Assembly (NCBI GenBank): GCA_005765155.1
Contig: VCCP01000002.1
Coordinates: forward strand, 4,526,001-4,590,000
DNA: 64,000 nt
Source: Zelopaecilomyces penicillatus
Lineage: Eukaryota; Ascomycota; Sordariomycetes; Hypocreales; Pseudodiploosporaceae
Direction of reading: 5' to 3'
Below the pieces are notes generated by a model that had not been told where the DNA came from, did not search any database, and was given only the letters and a program-made list of their open reading frames with translations. This document shows positions 26,401 to 36,561 of the stretch, in pieces. Position 1 is the first letter of the stretch. Each line of letters opens with the position of its first letter. The translations under genes and the position numbers were made by a program.

Positions 26401-26452
26401 CTATCCTTGATTGGAAAAGTGACAACATAAATGAGAAACAAAGCTTGAGGTT

Positions 26453-28150
26453 TCACCATCGAGGTTCACCACGTTCAAGTCTTGGAGTATCAACCACATT
26501 TCTGTCCGCAAAGGGGTCATCGTCATCTTCATCACCATTTTCAGACTCGGTGTTTTGTTTAGCAGGGGATGGTCTAGGAGGCTGGGGAGGAGGTGGCGCG
26601 GCCTTGCTTGACCTCTTGGACATAGGCGGCGGCCTCGGGGGCGCGGCATGTTTTGAGGACATGGATATGTTGAGACCCGACAGATCTGGATACTCTGCCT
26701 GAGTTGGAGATGAAACCTTCCCGGCTGCCATATCCTCCTTGCCTTTCTTAGTAGCCACTACAGTTTACACTCAATTAGTCCAAAGTAATCCCCACGCACC
26801 CTCTGAGAAAACAATAGGACTTACTGCGATACAGATGCGCTTGCTCGGCAAGCTCATCGTCTGAATCACTGTCCGCGTCTATGGACTGATCCATTTGTTC
26901 AAAGGACATAAGTGCATGGACTAGCTCGTCGTTGGCATGAAGCAAACCACCAAGCCACTGCTCATGCTCGACATGATGAACCTGCAAAGCCTGTTGTTAG
27001 CAAGCCCCCCTAGGTTCGGATAAACCTCCATGTGAGAAAGATAACATACATAACGTAAGACTCGCCGCCGAAGCTGCTTGCAAGTCTCGAAACGCTCGAC
27101 AGCGAGATTGTTGTCTGAAATGCGCTCTTTTTCACGGTTGATAGTCTGTAAAACGTTCAAGAGATTTGTCGAGGCCAAGGAGGACTCCGCAATGACTGAC
27201 TTCATCTGCTCTTTCTCGGCTTCAAGGTTAAACGGCTTTCTCTTCCCCTTAGACGACGATGAAGACTTGCTGCTCTTCTTCTTATCTTTGGAAGAGCTGC
27301 CGAAGAAGGATGATGAAGATGCAGCAGCAGAATGCGAACGAGAATGTGAGGCGCGAGCATTTGATGAGCTGGCAGCACTGGAACCTTGCTTCGATGCTTG
27401 GGCTGCTGCTTCTTCCTCGTCATCTCCAAATGGATTTGCCTCAGTTTCCTTAAGAACTTTGGATCTCTCTTGGGTGACGACGACTTTTCGTTTGGGTAGT
27501 TCCTAGTAATCACAAGTAAGACACATAAACGCTTGTTCCGTAGGGAGGGAGAAGTGGTGACTTACTGAATGCAGGCGGGCAATTCTTTCCAGTCCTGGAT
27601 TACCAGCGTACTGAGACCAGCTCCTGAATAGCTCGCGGCACTTCTTCTTGACATTTGGATCAGACAGATCTGATGACCCACAAACTCGCAGTCGCTCCAG
27701 CAATGGCTCATCAGCAAATGCACGCTGAAATCGCGGGCCAGCATTCTGGATTAAGCCATCCAGCAGAACTAGAGCCCGGACCTGGCGGTGGACATTGCCG
27801 TACTTAAGCTTCTTTCGAATGGCCCGGGCGGCCTCGGTTGGACCTGAAGCTTGGAGACCAATGACCTCGACGAGATCCGGGATGCCACTGAGGTCCTCCT
27901 CCTCGTAAGACTCTGAGGTAAAGTTCTCTACGGCAACAGTAACGGCCGAGTACGGTTTCTTCTAGATGAGTGTAAGCACAGGAGTGGGAAATACCGTGAC
28001 GTCATCGGATAACATAATGAACGAGTGAACTTCAGGGCAGAAGCAACGTGAGGAGCATGGGCATGGGCATGGGATTTCAGCCACAGGTTCACCCGGCCAC
28101 ATCACTACCAGAAGAAATAGAGAAATAGAGGCTCGTACCTGTTGAAACAT
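26453..28150 (-). CDS. LSB5: Lsb5-like VHS/GAT-domain trafficking protein
   Basis: Adaptor linking endocytic trafficking, ubiquitin and actin (yeast Lsb5 binds Las17 and Arf3). Five exons, 28150-28139, 27961-27566, 27502-27050, 26981-26825 and 26757-26453, give 440 residues. All junctions are GT-AG and in phase. The first coding exon encodes only MFQQ. A VHS-type domain (about residues 5-140) includes GPTEAARAIRKKLKYGNVHR and ALVLLDGLIQNAGPRFQ. A Ser/Lys-rich linker leads to a GAT-like helical region (about 225-310) with KQLRRRVLRYVHHVEHEQW and GGLLHANDELVHALMSF, strongly like yeast Lsb5. The C-terminus has proline runs (APPRPPPMS, APPPPQPPRPSP), likely SH3 ligands, and an acidic DPFAD stretch. 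It converges with nothing nearby; its promoter shares 28151-28942 with the Nramp 3' end. Confidence 0.9.
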
Positions 28151-28942
28151 GGTGTGTTATTGTGGGAAGTTCCTGAATGGAACCAGCTGCACTTCTGTTT
28201 TTTGACTCTTAGAGCCGCTCCGTCCTGAGCGGCGATCTTTTGGATGAGTTGAGAGGTTATTTGTTTCCCGCACGTTGCCAAGCTATCAAGAGCTCCCCCG
28301 CGCCACGCAGCTTTGTCATGTAATGCCGAGCTTCAGAGAGCAGCTTTAGTGCGTCGATGGAGATGGTGGGTGACTCCCAGTCTCTACACCATTCGCTGGA
28401 AAGCAACACAAGAGCCTTACGACACGTCCGGTAATGGTTGTCTGATTTTGCTGCTTTTTCGGTCGCTCCAGTAACCTAGCCTGGTGCCTTGTGCTTTGTA
28501 AAAAGTCCTGTTCGTACGACTCAATATGCAGATGCAGCAACTTTGAACTGGACGCGGGGCTGCCGAGGGGGGGCACCAGTGTGGGGGCTGAGAGAGCGGG
28601 AAGGTGCGAGCGAGCTGGGGAAAATGGCAGAGAAGGAGTGATGTCGCTGTAGGTCTGTTTCAGTGATTGGCTGAAAGCTGCACCTTGCGGCGAAGTTACA
28701 ATTGGCTGTATGTAGGTAATGAAGGGGATTAATTACTTCTGATTTCGTACGCACGAAGGGAGAGATTGGACCGCTATCGATGATATTGCTCATAATTCTC
28801 TGCTCGCATCCCATGATAGGCTCAAAATACAAGCTACTCCTCCCCAATGCCAACCTGGAAAAGTATCTAACTATTGACCCCGCCGATGCCTAATAACTCC
28901 TTCATTCAACGCAAGAATCAGTATGCTATACATGACCTCCGA
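28151..28942. other. Promoter region of LSB5
   Basis: Sequence between the LSB5 start and the Nramp stop. No coding frame was supported. Confidence 0.5.
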
Positions 28943-30982
28943 TTATGTCTTCCCTAGTCCCAATAACACCAAGTTTGCAACATTCATTACGACAATAACC
29001 AGCCAGACAAGACTAGAAATTATGATAAGCCACCATTTGTTCGACATGTCCGTGCCAGAGAACCCATTCGTTGGCCGACCTTCTTCATCTGACTCAAAGT
29101 GAAGCCGCGCCATGCCTGGCTGGACAGTCATGTACTTTTTTCGGCTTGTAAAGTAGATTAGAGGCAGGGTGATGAACGGCAACACGGTGCTGAGGGCAAC
29201 CTGAGAGCCTGATAGAGCGGCATTGAGACCTGGTCTCCCGACGGCGCCCGCGATAATGATTGACGGAGTGATGCTGATGGACCGTGTGATGAGTCGCCGA
29301 AGCCAGGGCTTCACCTTCCACCGGAGAGCGCCCTCGCTGATCATCTGGCCAGCTATGGTGCAGACAATGCCCGCTGAAATACCTGAGAGGAGCAATGCCA
29401 AGGCAAAGATTGTGCCCGCTGCAGGCGATATACTCTTGGACAGCAGATCATGAATACCAAAAATGTCTGCATCGAGTGCGTCCGGGTTCTGATACAGCGA
29501 GGCGCCGGCAGTGATAAGAATAGCCGAATTGACAAAAAGGGCAAACGTGAATAGCGATAGCGCCAGCTCCGTGATGGAGTACTTGAGCGAATGCTTGATA
29601 GCAGCGTGAGAAGGTACGTACACTACCTTTTCGTACCCGTCATTGATGGTTGAAGCTGCTGCAGACATGAGCTCTTGTGCGCCTGGTTCACGTGGCAGGA
29701 GACCATGTTTCTCATCATAGTGCTTAAGGCGTGGTTGTACGATGCCCGAGCCAAGAAAGAGGCTGTGAGGCATGACAGTTGCGCCTAGGATACCGCAAGC
29801 TTGATAAAGTCTTTACAGCCACTCTGTTAGAACCCGGATAATAAAGGGGAATTATTTTTACAAAAGAACCCGTAACACGGATATATAGGACTTGGACTTA
29901 CCCATCTGACTCAACTATCGCTCCTGACGGAAGATAGCCCCGGAAGACCTCCCCTACACTCGTATTCTTGATGAGGGACAGCTGTATGCAGAAGCAGATG
30001 ACAACCCCCAGCACTAGGACAAGAACGAAGAATTCGAAAGCCCTGAGACCCTTCATGGCACCGTCTGGCCGGTAAAAGAACAGGATAGCCATGACATCGA
30101 GTATAGATAGTGCACAGCCAGCAACAAGGGGGAGTTTCGGAATCAACAGATTCAGCGCAATGGCTGTGCCGATGACCTTTTGTTTTTGTTGCGCCATTAG
30201 AAAGTGTTTTACTTGGTAGTTGGGATTGTGAATAATGATGCAAACACTCACTTCTGCAAGATCAGTGGCGATAATGGCCACCTCTGCAAGAACGTATATG
30301 AAGTAATTTAGCCATCGCGGCAAGTAGGCGCGGCATGCAGAAGCCAGATCCAGGCCGGTGATGGTGCCCAGCTGGATCGCAAGAGTCTGCAACACAATGG
30401 CAAAGAGGTTGCTCAGCAAAACGATGAACAGAAGCTTGAAGCGGTATGAAGCGCCTGCTGCGATGTCGGTGGCATAATTTCCGGGGTCAACTATAATCAT
30501 ACCACGATCATCGGGTCAGTTTGGGGGAAAAAATGACTTGGGAGAGAGTAGGGTTGAGGCGGCTGGCAGGTTTGCTCACTGTAAGCCACGGAGATCATGA
30601 ACCCCGGCCCGACGAATTTGCCAAATGTCAAAAATGCATGCCGGGCTTTTTCAAGCGTTGCTTTGCCGACATTTGCGCTCGCCCGTCGAAGAGATGCCGC
30701 AGCGGAAGGTGAAGCTGTATTCTCGTTTGCTGAAGTGATGAGCAGCGGGTTGCCAAGTCTGGAGGCTACAGGCACGGCATTGCTTGGCAGCGACTGGTGT
30801 TGTTTCTCCTGGGCTTGGCAGTCGGGTTTGCCCACCCCTCGATCCAGTGCGAGACCCGTCGATAAGGACGACAACCGGGCTCGAAGTTCGCCATTCCCAT
30901 CATTCTCGCCATCACCACTAGTGCCGTTGCTGCTACCGCCTTTGCGATCGTGGAGGCCGTCTGAGTGGGAGTTGGAGTCCAT
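28943..30982 (-). CDS. Nramp-family divalent metal transporter (Smf-like)
   Basis: Proton-coupled importer of Mn2+/Fe2+ in the plasma or an endomembrane. Four exons, 30982-30580, 30490-30252, 30176-29902 and 29810-28943, give 594 residues. A hydrophilic N-terminus of about 115 residues precedes about eleven membrane segments. The first intron splits the Ile of SVAYIDPGNYATD, which holds the DPGN metal-binding motif of TM1. The TM6 motif appears as ILGATVMPHSLFLGSG, with the MPH signature. TM2-TM3 include FIVLLSNLFAIVLQTLAIQ and AEVAIIATDLAE. The start at 30982 is the first ATG followed by a sensible soluble leader; an in-frame ATG at 31060 would add 26 residues. Which Smf paralogue this is cannot be told from sequence alone. 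Confidence 0.93.
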
Positions 30983-32176
30983 GACGGCGGGAACCAAACA
31001 AGAGGGTACAAAGGTAAGGAAGCTAGGTACCCAGGGTTTTTTTTCGGTGGTACAGTACAAGAACGGTGAGGGCTTCTACGACGGCCTACCAGATCACAAT
31101 GGCTTGCATGCCGCGCGCTGCCCTTGCCCATGGACAGAGGCTCGTGAGGATACCTAGTTTTGGGGGGCTTATTGGGGCAGTCCTCGGGTTTTATTCTTCC
31201 CGGGAGATTTTCCCCCAATGCTAGATAGCGATCTAGCATTGGGATTCCCGATGGCGTGGGCCTTGTGGGCAACTTAACAAGGTCCTTTTTGGAATCTGGA
31301 TGTCGAGCTCGGCATGAGATATCCGACTCCGCCCGCAGCGGATGTGACAGCACCCGTCATCCAAGGTGTCAGGCTGAGGCCTGTGCCAAACCACCGTTCA
31401 TTGTGTACAGGCCGTTGAGCCCTACAATTCGTCCTGCAAATGGGAAAACAACTATTTGCGTCTGTTAATGGGGTGTATTGTCTTCTCTCCCGAGCCTCGT
31501 CTCAGCTTGTCAAGAGTCAAGAAAAAACGTTGGTACTATTGAACCCTCGCTAAAGCCTAGGCTCTCGCCAGGCCTCAGCTCGTCATTCTTGGGGTCTCAC
31601 GGAAACCACTAGCCTGCTGCACCTATCCGATGCCGGCTTTCCCCGGCACCAAAAGGGCCAAACGGCAGTCCCACCACATGTGCTGCCTTCTTCTCCACAT
31701 CCGCTCACTGTTTGTGCGTCGCAGGTCTATCGCCTTATCCATGACGAAATGCTTGGGTTGCCCGCATCGCATCCCTCATAGCCGTCATCACCGTGAACAT
31801 GTGTGTAATCGATTTGCAGGGCAACTGATTTGCTATCAATACTTCTAGACCCTCTGTACCGTTAAACCATGCAGATGCCAAAACCAAAAAAAACACCCTG
31901 TCCCAACACCGTTCTATGCCAATAGTGGGTTGTAAGTTGATATCAAACCTGATTCCTCAAAACCACACCTGAGCCTGTTGAAAGGCCGCTTTCTCCTTAC
32001 ACCCAAAACTCCGTCCATTTCAGGACTGTAGATACCCAACCGCGTCCCATCTGTTTGTGTTCGTCGAGAGGTCCCCTGGTCTTAGTATAGACTTGTTGAT
32101 TTGGAAAAATCTCCTCCGCTTGACAGTTTGTATCATGTGCTGCTGCCATAACCCATACTTAACCCCCCCCGCTCAC
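30983..32176. other. Intergenic upstream of the Nramp gene, with hairpin
   Basis: Holds the Nramp promoter and the 3' region of the Opi3 gene. Apart from the perfect hairpin at 31214-31243, nothing coding is supported. Confidence 0.5.
31214..31243. repeat. Perfect inverted repeat, 13-bp arms, 4-nt loop
   Basis: Left arm CCCAATGCTAGAT at 31214-31226, loop AGCG, right arm ATCTAGCATTGGG at 31231-31243. Flanking CGGGA (31201-31205) and TCCCG (31246-31250) can extend pairing past a bulge. It lies about 230 bp upstream of the Nramp start codon. Confidence 0.85.
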
Positions 32177-33036
32177 TTACTTCTGCTTCTTGCCAGATTT
32201 GGCAGCAGCCCTCTCCCGCTCTCTCTTGGCATAAATACCAGAGGTAAATGGATCCTCGTACCGCAGAGCCAAAACATACACAATGTACACCCATACTGTC
32301 AGCAGAAGCCCGGCTGGCTTACCATAAGCAAGCGCCGTGCCCAGAAAGCACATCGTCGAACCCCGGTACATTGGTGACTGGATGACATTGAAGGGGAAGC
32401 CCGTTACCATCTCGTCCATGAGGATGCCAAAATAATCACCCAAGTATGTGCCAGTGATACCCAGAGCCCACATTGACGAAATAACGAAGACATTTCCGAA
32501 CAGAAGAAGTGTGTAGCCTGCAGCCTGGGAATATATGTTTGTCAAGAGAGGGTGTGATGGCTGCTCGTTGATGGCCGTCTTGAAGAGAAAGTCACGAATA
32601 ATGCCGAGGGAAAAGATCGCGACGGCGAGTCCATAGCAGGCATTTTGTGAGTTGCCGCCAAATAGCTTGGTTAGGAGTTTATTGTGATACTCTGTCAAAC
32701 CAGCAATTAGTTGTGTCGGCGAAGGCGACATCTGCAGATGGTGTCTCACGAACCTTGGCGAGCGACGATGCTAATTGGAGCATATTGGTTAGCCCAGAAG
32801 TCATCAGATGAGGGAGCACGTATTTTTCTTACTTCCAAAACAAAGGATTGAAGGCAATTGAGGCTGCCGCAACTGTTTGTCGAAACACATTTCCCAGTAT
32901 TAGATAGCTGTTCCTACGAATGGCCCTATGACGAGGAGGAGCGGGGAGCGGGGGGGAGCTTTGGCCACCTACCAAGTAAGGCCTGCTTGTCGAAGTCGAC
33001 ATAGCTGGTAATATAATCAACAAACGGCAGCGACAT
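32177..33036 (-). CDS. OPI3: Phosphatidyl-N-methylethanolamine N-methyltransferase (Opi3)
   Basis: ER membrane enzyme that adds the last methyl groups, from S-adenosylmethionine, to make phosphatidylcholine by the Kennedy-independent route. Four exons, 33036-32973, 32872-32833, 32770-32754 and 32691-32177, give 211 residues, the usual size. Joined sequence reads ALLVAAASIAFNPLFWNIVA and then RQEYHNKLLTKLFGGN, as in fungal Opi3. Later blocks are GYTLLLFGNVFVISSMWALG, then GTYLGDYFGILMDE, then GFPFNVIQSPMYRGSTMCFL. Several hydrophobic segments are visible, and the tail is basic (RERERAAAKSGKKQK) with an ER-retrieval-like end. Exon 3 is only 17 bases. A longer reading of exon 2 is possible through the first intron, but it adds residues foreign to the family. 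Confidence 0.9.
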
Positions 33037-34036
33037 GGTGAAGACCGCGGTGGTGTGATCTTTGTGGATGGGAAGTCCAACTGGGTATTGGAAGGGGATT
33101 GAAGGGCAAAAACCACGCTGGGAGATTATGCACTGAAAGGGGCAGGTTTAAAGTAAAGACAGCTTGCCCTAAAAAGAACTGGACAATTGGAGGTTTTAGT
33201 CCATTAGGCGCCAGAGAGTCCCAGATTGCCTAAGAGCTGGGGGGGGGGGCCTAGAACGTCATTGTTGTTGAGGAGCGGCTATTGATGGGGGGCTGTTGTC
33301 AGAATCCTGAGGCACTGCAGACATCCAATCCTGAACCACCCAACAATGGCAGCTAGGGTTCCCCCTACCTGCAACGGCCTTGATGCACAAGTCACGTTAT
33401 CTCAGCTGCATCATAGGCGGCGCAGGTGTAGGAACCCCTGGCAGCTACAGTGTGGTGGTGTACGGAGTACCTAACTAGGCAATAGTCCGCCTTATGGTAG
33501 GCTTTCTCTCTCCTCTGCCGACGCAAACCATGACAACTAGACGCTTCTACACTCTTCACACTTATGGCTTCACCACTCTCTATCACGCAAACAACCATTC
33601 TCTCACCTCAGAAACCCAGAGGCTAATTGTTCATGATCACAGACCCCTGGAGCTTTCCCGCCATTTCTTTTCTGCCCCAACATTTCTCCAACAATTTGGT
33701 GTTGTCAGGCTTGCTCGGGCATTTGGTTCGCTGATGGGCAGGGGGCTGGACGGTCTCTTTTTTGCATGTGATTCTGGAGCCCACCACAAACCGCCTCATT
33801 TCACCCTCCCTCTGTTCTTTGTGCAATGCCACTAACCAAATCAACCAAGGCCAAGCCTCTACCCAGCTATTTTGTGCACCCTTATGCCGTGTACTTAAAA
33901 GAAATGCCAGTATGGCTTGATTCATTATCATCATATCATGGGGTCCAGTGGCTCTCTCGAGCCACCTGGCACCCATAGGTAGGTAGTAGGTATGTATCTA
34001 TATATATACAGAAAAGCACGCTCAAACCATAGCATT
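33037..34036. other. Intergenic between OPI3 start and RXT2 stop
   Basis: Promoter of OPI3 and 3' region of RXT2. An 11-base G run lies near 33241 and a TACGGAGTA motif near 33462. No supported gene. Confidence 0.5.
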
Positions 34037-35676
34037 TCATCGACGGGCCCTCGTCTTCTTCCCGGCTGTTACCGTGTCTTCTTCCTCTTCGTCCTGACCC
34101 TTTTTGAGATCATCTACCAACCCCCATTCTTCCTTATCATACCAATCCTCGCCGTCTGACATATCTCGATTGGGACCACAATGTGCTTCGGCTTTGGCCC
34201 AGTGCAACACGTCCTTGCGAAGGTGCTCAGCCCTAAGTAAACCAGCATGTAGCCTTTTAGCACCACGGCAAACTTCTTCTTGCTTCTGCACATAGAGTGC
34301 AAGCAACCGCCTGATATCTTCGGCTTCGTTCTCCGGTAAGCCAAGGTCTCGATCGACTTGGGCCCCGGCTGGTGGCAGGAACATTGGATGGATGAATGAG
34401 GGGACTAATGAGTCAATCATTGCGACAACATCACTGTTTTGGTTCTCCAACTCGGAACGGGTTTCTTTTTGGGAAGCAAGCTCAGTCTGCCGCTGGGAGG
34501 CTTCGCTTTTGGCGGTGTTTCGTTTCGTGTGGGTTTGTTTTTCCTCGCCGCCTTGTATTCGTGGGCCATCGGCGTTTGCAATGGACTCGACACCCGGGGT
34601 TTGTGACGACCCCTTTTTCTTACCCTTTTGTGCTTCGGGTTTGTCTTTGACGCTGGTGCCACTTGTTTTGTTCAATGTGTCTGGTTTTGCCCCCCCATCA
34701 CTTTTGTTGGAAACGTCAACATCTGCCATTGGAACGTCCGCATCTCCCGATGCACCTTCATGCTCATCTGAGCTATTTGGAACACTTGGCGTGCTGCCTT
34801 TGCCCTCGTTATTTTTCTTCCGAGTCTCACCATTCAACATGGCTGGCGATCCAACTTCAGCGTCCCGTGTCTTGGAAAGATCTAATAGGTGGCGGGCAAC
34901 ATGGTCTTCGGTAAAGAGTTCAACGTCGTTTGGCCCGATCATTGACTCGCATGGAATCCAGCTGCCGTCTCCACAAAGAGTGGCCCATAAGTGCCGAACT
35001 TGCCATAATGATTGATTCTCTTTTCGCATCAAGCGGCAGCTCTGGGAGACCAGATTTGTGAGCGTATTGGAGGTAAAGGGCTTCGACAGGACAGGATGGG
35101 ACGGCAAGTCGGTGGATGCAGTCAATGGAGCGAGTATGTCTGGACAAGTCAGCACCGTTTACCAAAACTTGAAGGGGGTTGCTACATACGTTCGATACGA
35201 ACATTGGCGTATGGGTTTAGCTCTGCAGCCGACGCTAACGCATATTCGATACGGCTTGTGTCGTCGTCGCTATCGACCTCGTATCCCTCATCGTCTAATA
35301 AGGGCGGATTGCGGTGTATGATGGATCTTTGTACGCCTGCGAAGTCGACGGTCTGCGCCAGCAATTAGCTTTGCAATCTGGGAAACTTGGCCTAGCCTGT
35401 CGTCGATGGCGGATACATACCTCTCTATAGGCACCGGGTCCTACTGCCGGGACTAACTGTCCTTTGTGTGCGAAACGCGCCCGCTTCTTCAATTTATGAC
35501 CACGGTTGGTGTAGCTTTCGATGTCGGAGTCGGAGTCGGACTCTGGAGTCACAGTCAGGGTTAGCCGAAGCCAGCAGGCAAGCGTGCTTGTGGGAAACTT
35601 TACCATATGATTTTCTCTTGAATGCCTTTTTCATGCCGGCTATCGTCTCGGCGAACAGGATCTGCTGCGTCGCCAT
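34037..35676 (-). CDS. RXT2: Rxt2-like subunit of the Rpd3L histone deacetylase complex
   Basis: Nuclear protein of the large Rpd3 histone deacetylase complex, a promoter-targeted repressor. Four exons, 35676-35604, 35542-35421, 35352-35190 and 35139-34037, give 486 residues. The N-terminal Rxt2 signature is spread over exons 1-3: ETIAGMKKAFKRKSYESDSD, then TNRGHKLKKRARFAHKGQLV, then GVQRSIIHRNPPLLDDEGYE. A conserved helical block follows (LPSHPVLSKPFTSNTLTNLV; LWQVRHLWATLCGDGSWIPC). The middle, roughly residues 205-350, is Lys/Ser/Glu-rich and probably disordered. The C-terminal part has a helical block around RRLLALYVQKQEEVCRGAKR and ends in an acidic then basic tail. The match is to the family signature only; functional assignment follows yeast. 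Confidence 0.85.
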
Positions 35677-36561
35677 GGTTGGTGGCTCGAGGAGAATTTG
35701 GACGAGAGAGCGCGGCCGGCGTTGGCAGGAGCCGAAAGAAGCCCCAGACAGTCCTGAAAGGCTGGGGCGAGGGGGTCAAAGGCAGAGGTTCGTTGTCAGT
35801 CGTTGCTAAGAAGTAAAAGATAAGAACCGGGTTGCCGTAATCGTAGACTGGAAGAAGAATGAGGATCGCAACAGCTCGCTTTCGTGAGGGGAGTAAATTG
35901 CCTGGTGCGGGAGAGTCGCAGAACGTAAATTGCAGCGTGGAGCAGAGTCTGGTCGCAGTAGCACAGGTACACACACAGGCGCACAGGCACAAGCACCATT
36001 AGCACTCAGGCGCTGAGGCGAGGCTGCTGAGCCCTGGCGCAGCGCAGCTCAGGGCAGCGCAGGTGGTCGCCTGGCCAATCAGATACCAGAAGACCACGGG
36101 GCTTTCTTTCGCCGATGCCGTTCTCTCTAGCGACTGGCGGTTTGGATTAGGAGTGACGTACGTTAACACTTGTAACCGAAGATTATGCGCTGGCTTACTG
36201 ACGTACGTAATACAGTGAGCTGTCGGCCTCGCGCCAACCACCAGCTGACGGCTGACGTATCATAAAGGGAAGGCATGGTTCAGGAATGATCAGGCTGTGG
36301 TTGTGTATGGAAGTCTATCTCTTCTTCTTTCAACTTGTAGAGTAGGCATACGCACTCTTAAATCACTTCTTTTTTTTTTTTTTTTTTTTTTTTTTTTGGA
36401 ATTCAGTTCTATCTATTGGAGTGTTCTGATCAGTGAACCATATCCACCCACATGCTTTAAGTTATCTGTGAAGCAGCAGCATCAAGTCACATTTTAATGC
36501 ACATCGTTTGAGCATCGCCTGTATCCAATCGCGACACATTGCATTTGTCTTGTTAGCACCA
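35677..36561. other. Divergent promoter region, RXT2 and AAA ATPase genes
   Basis: RXT2 (minus) and the AAA ATPase gene (plus) start away from each other across this stretch. It includes a run of 28 T at 36370-36397 and a GTACGT-rich patch near 36158-36210. No supported gene. Confidence 0.5.
36370..36397. repeat. Homopolymer run of 28 T
   Basis: Uninterrupted T run about 165 bp upstream of the AAA ATPase start. Poly(dA:dT) tracts of this sort often exclude nucleosomes at promoters; its role here is inferred from position. Confidence 0.85.

Larger units (their letters stand above)
13677..26452. other. 12.8 kb gene-poor region upstream of the C2H2 factor
   Basis: Nearly 13 kb without a protein gene I can support. 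Open frames are short, occur on both strands alike, and are low-complexity. Base composition is not obviously AT-rich, so it does not look like RIP-degraded transposons. It carries many simple tracts: 21 G at 14644-14664, CTAC repeats near 15516-15531, TTCA repeats at about 16070-16240, ATC repeats near 19295, CT repeats near 19855, and 18 C at 24405-24422. The part nearest 13676 must hold the promoter and 5' leader of the C2H2 gene. A minus-strand GTATGT near 14010 could be the donor of a leader intron. Confidence 0.55.

Noticed and set aside
32874..32966. Longer exon 2 of OPI3 reading AIRRNSYLILGNVFRQT
   Set aside because: Inserts residues foreign to the family, while splicing to 32872 gives the conserved ALLVAAASIAFNPLFW.
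34392..35015. 207-codon plus-strand frame opposite RXT2
   Set aside because: Antisense shadow of the Rxt2 low-complexity middle.
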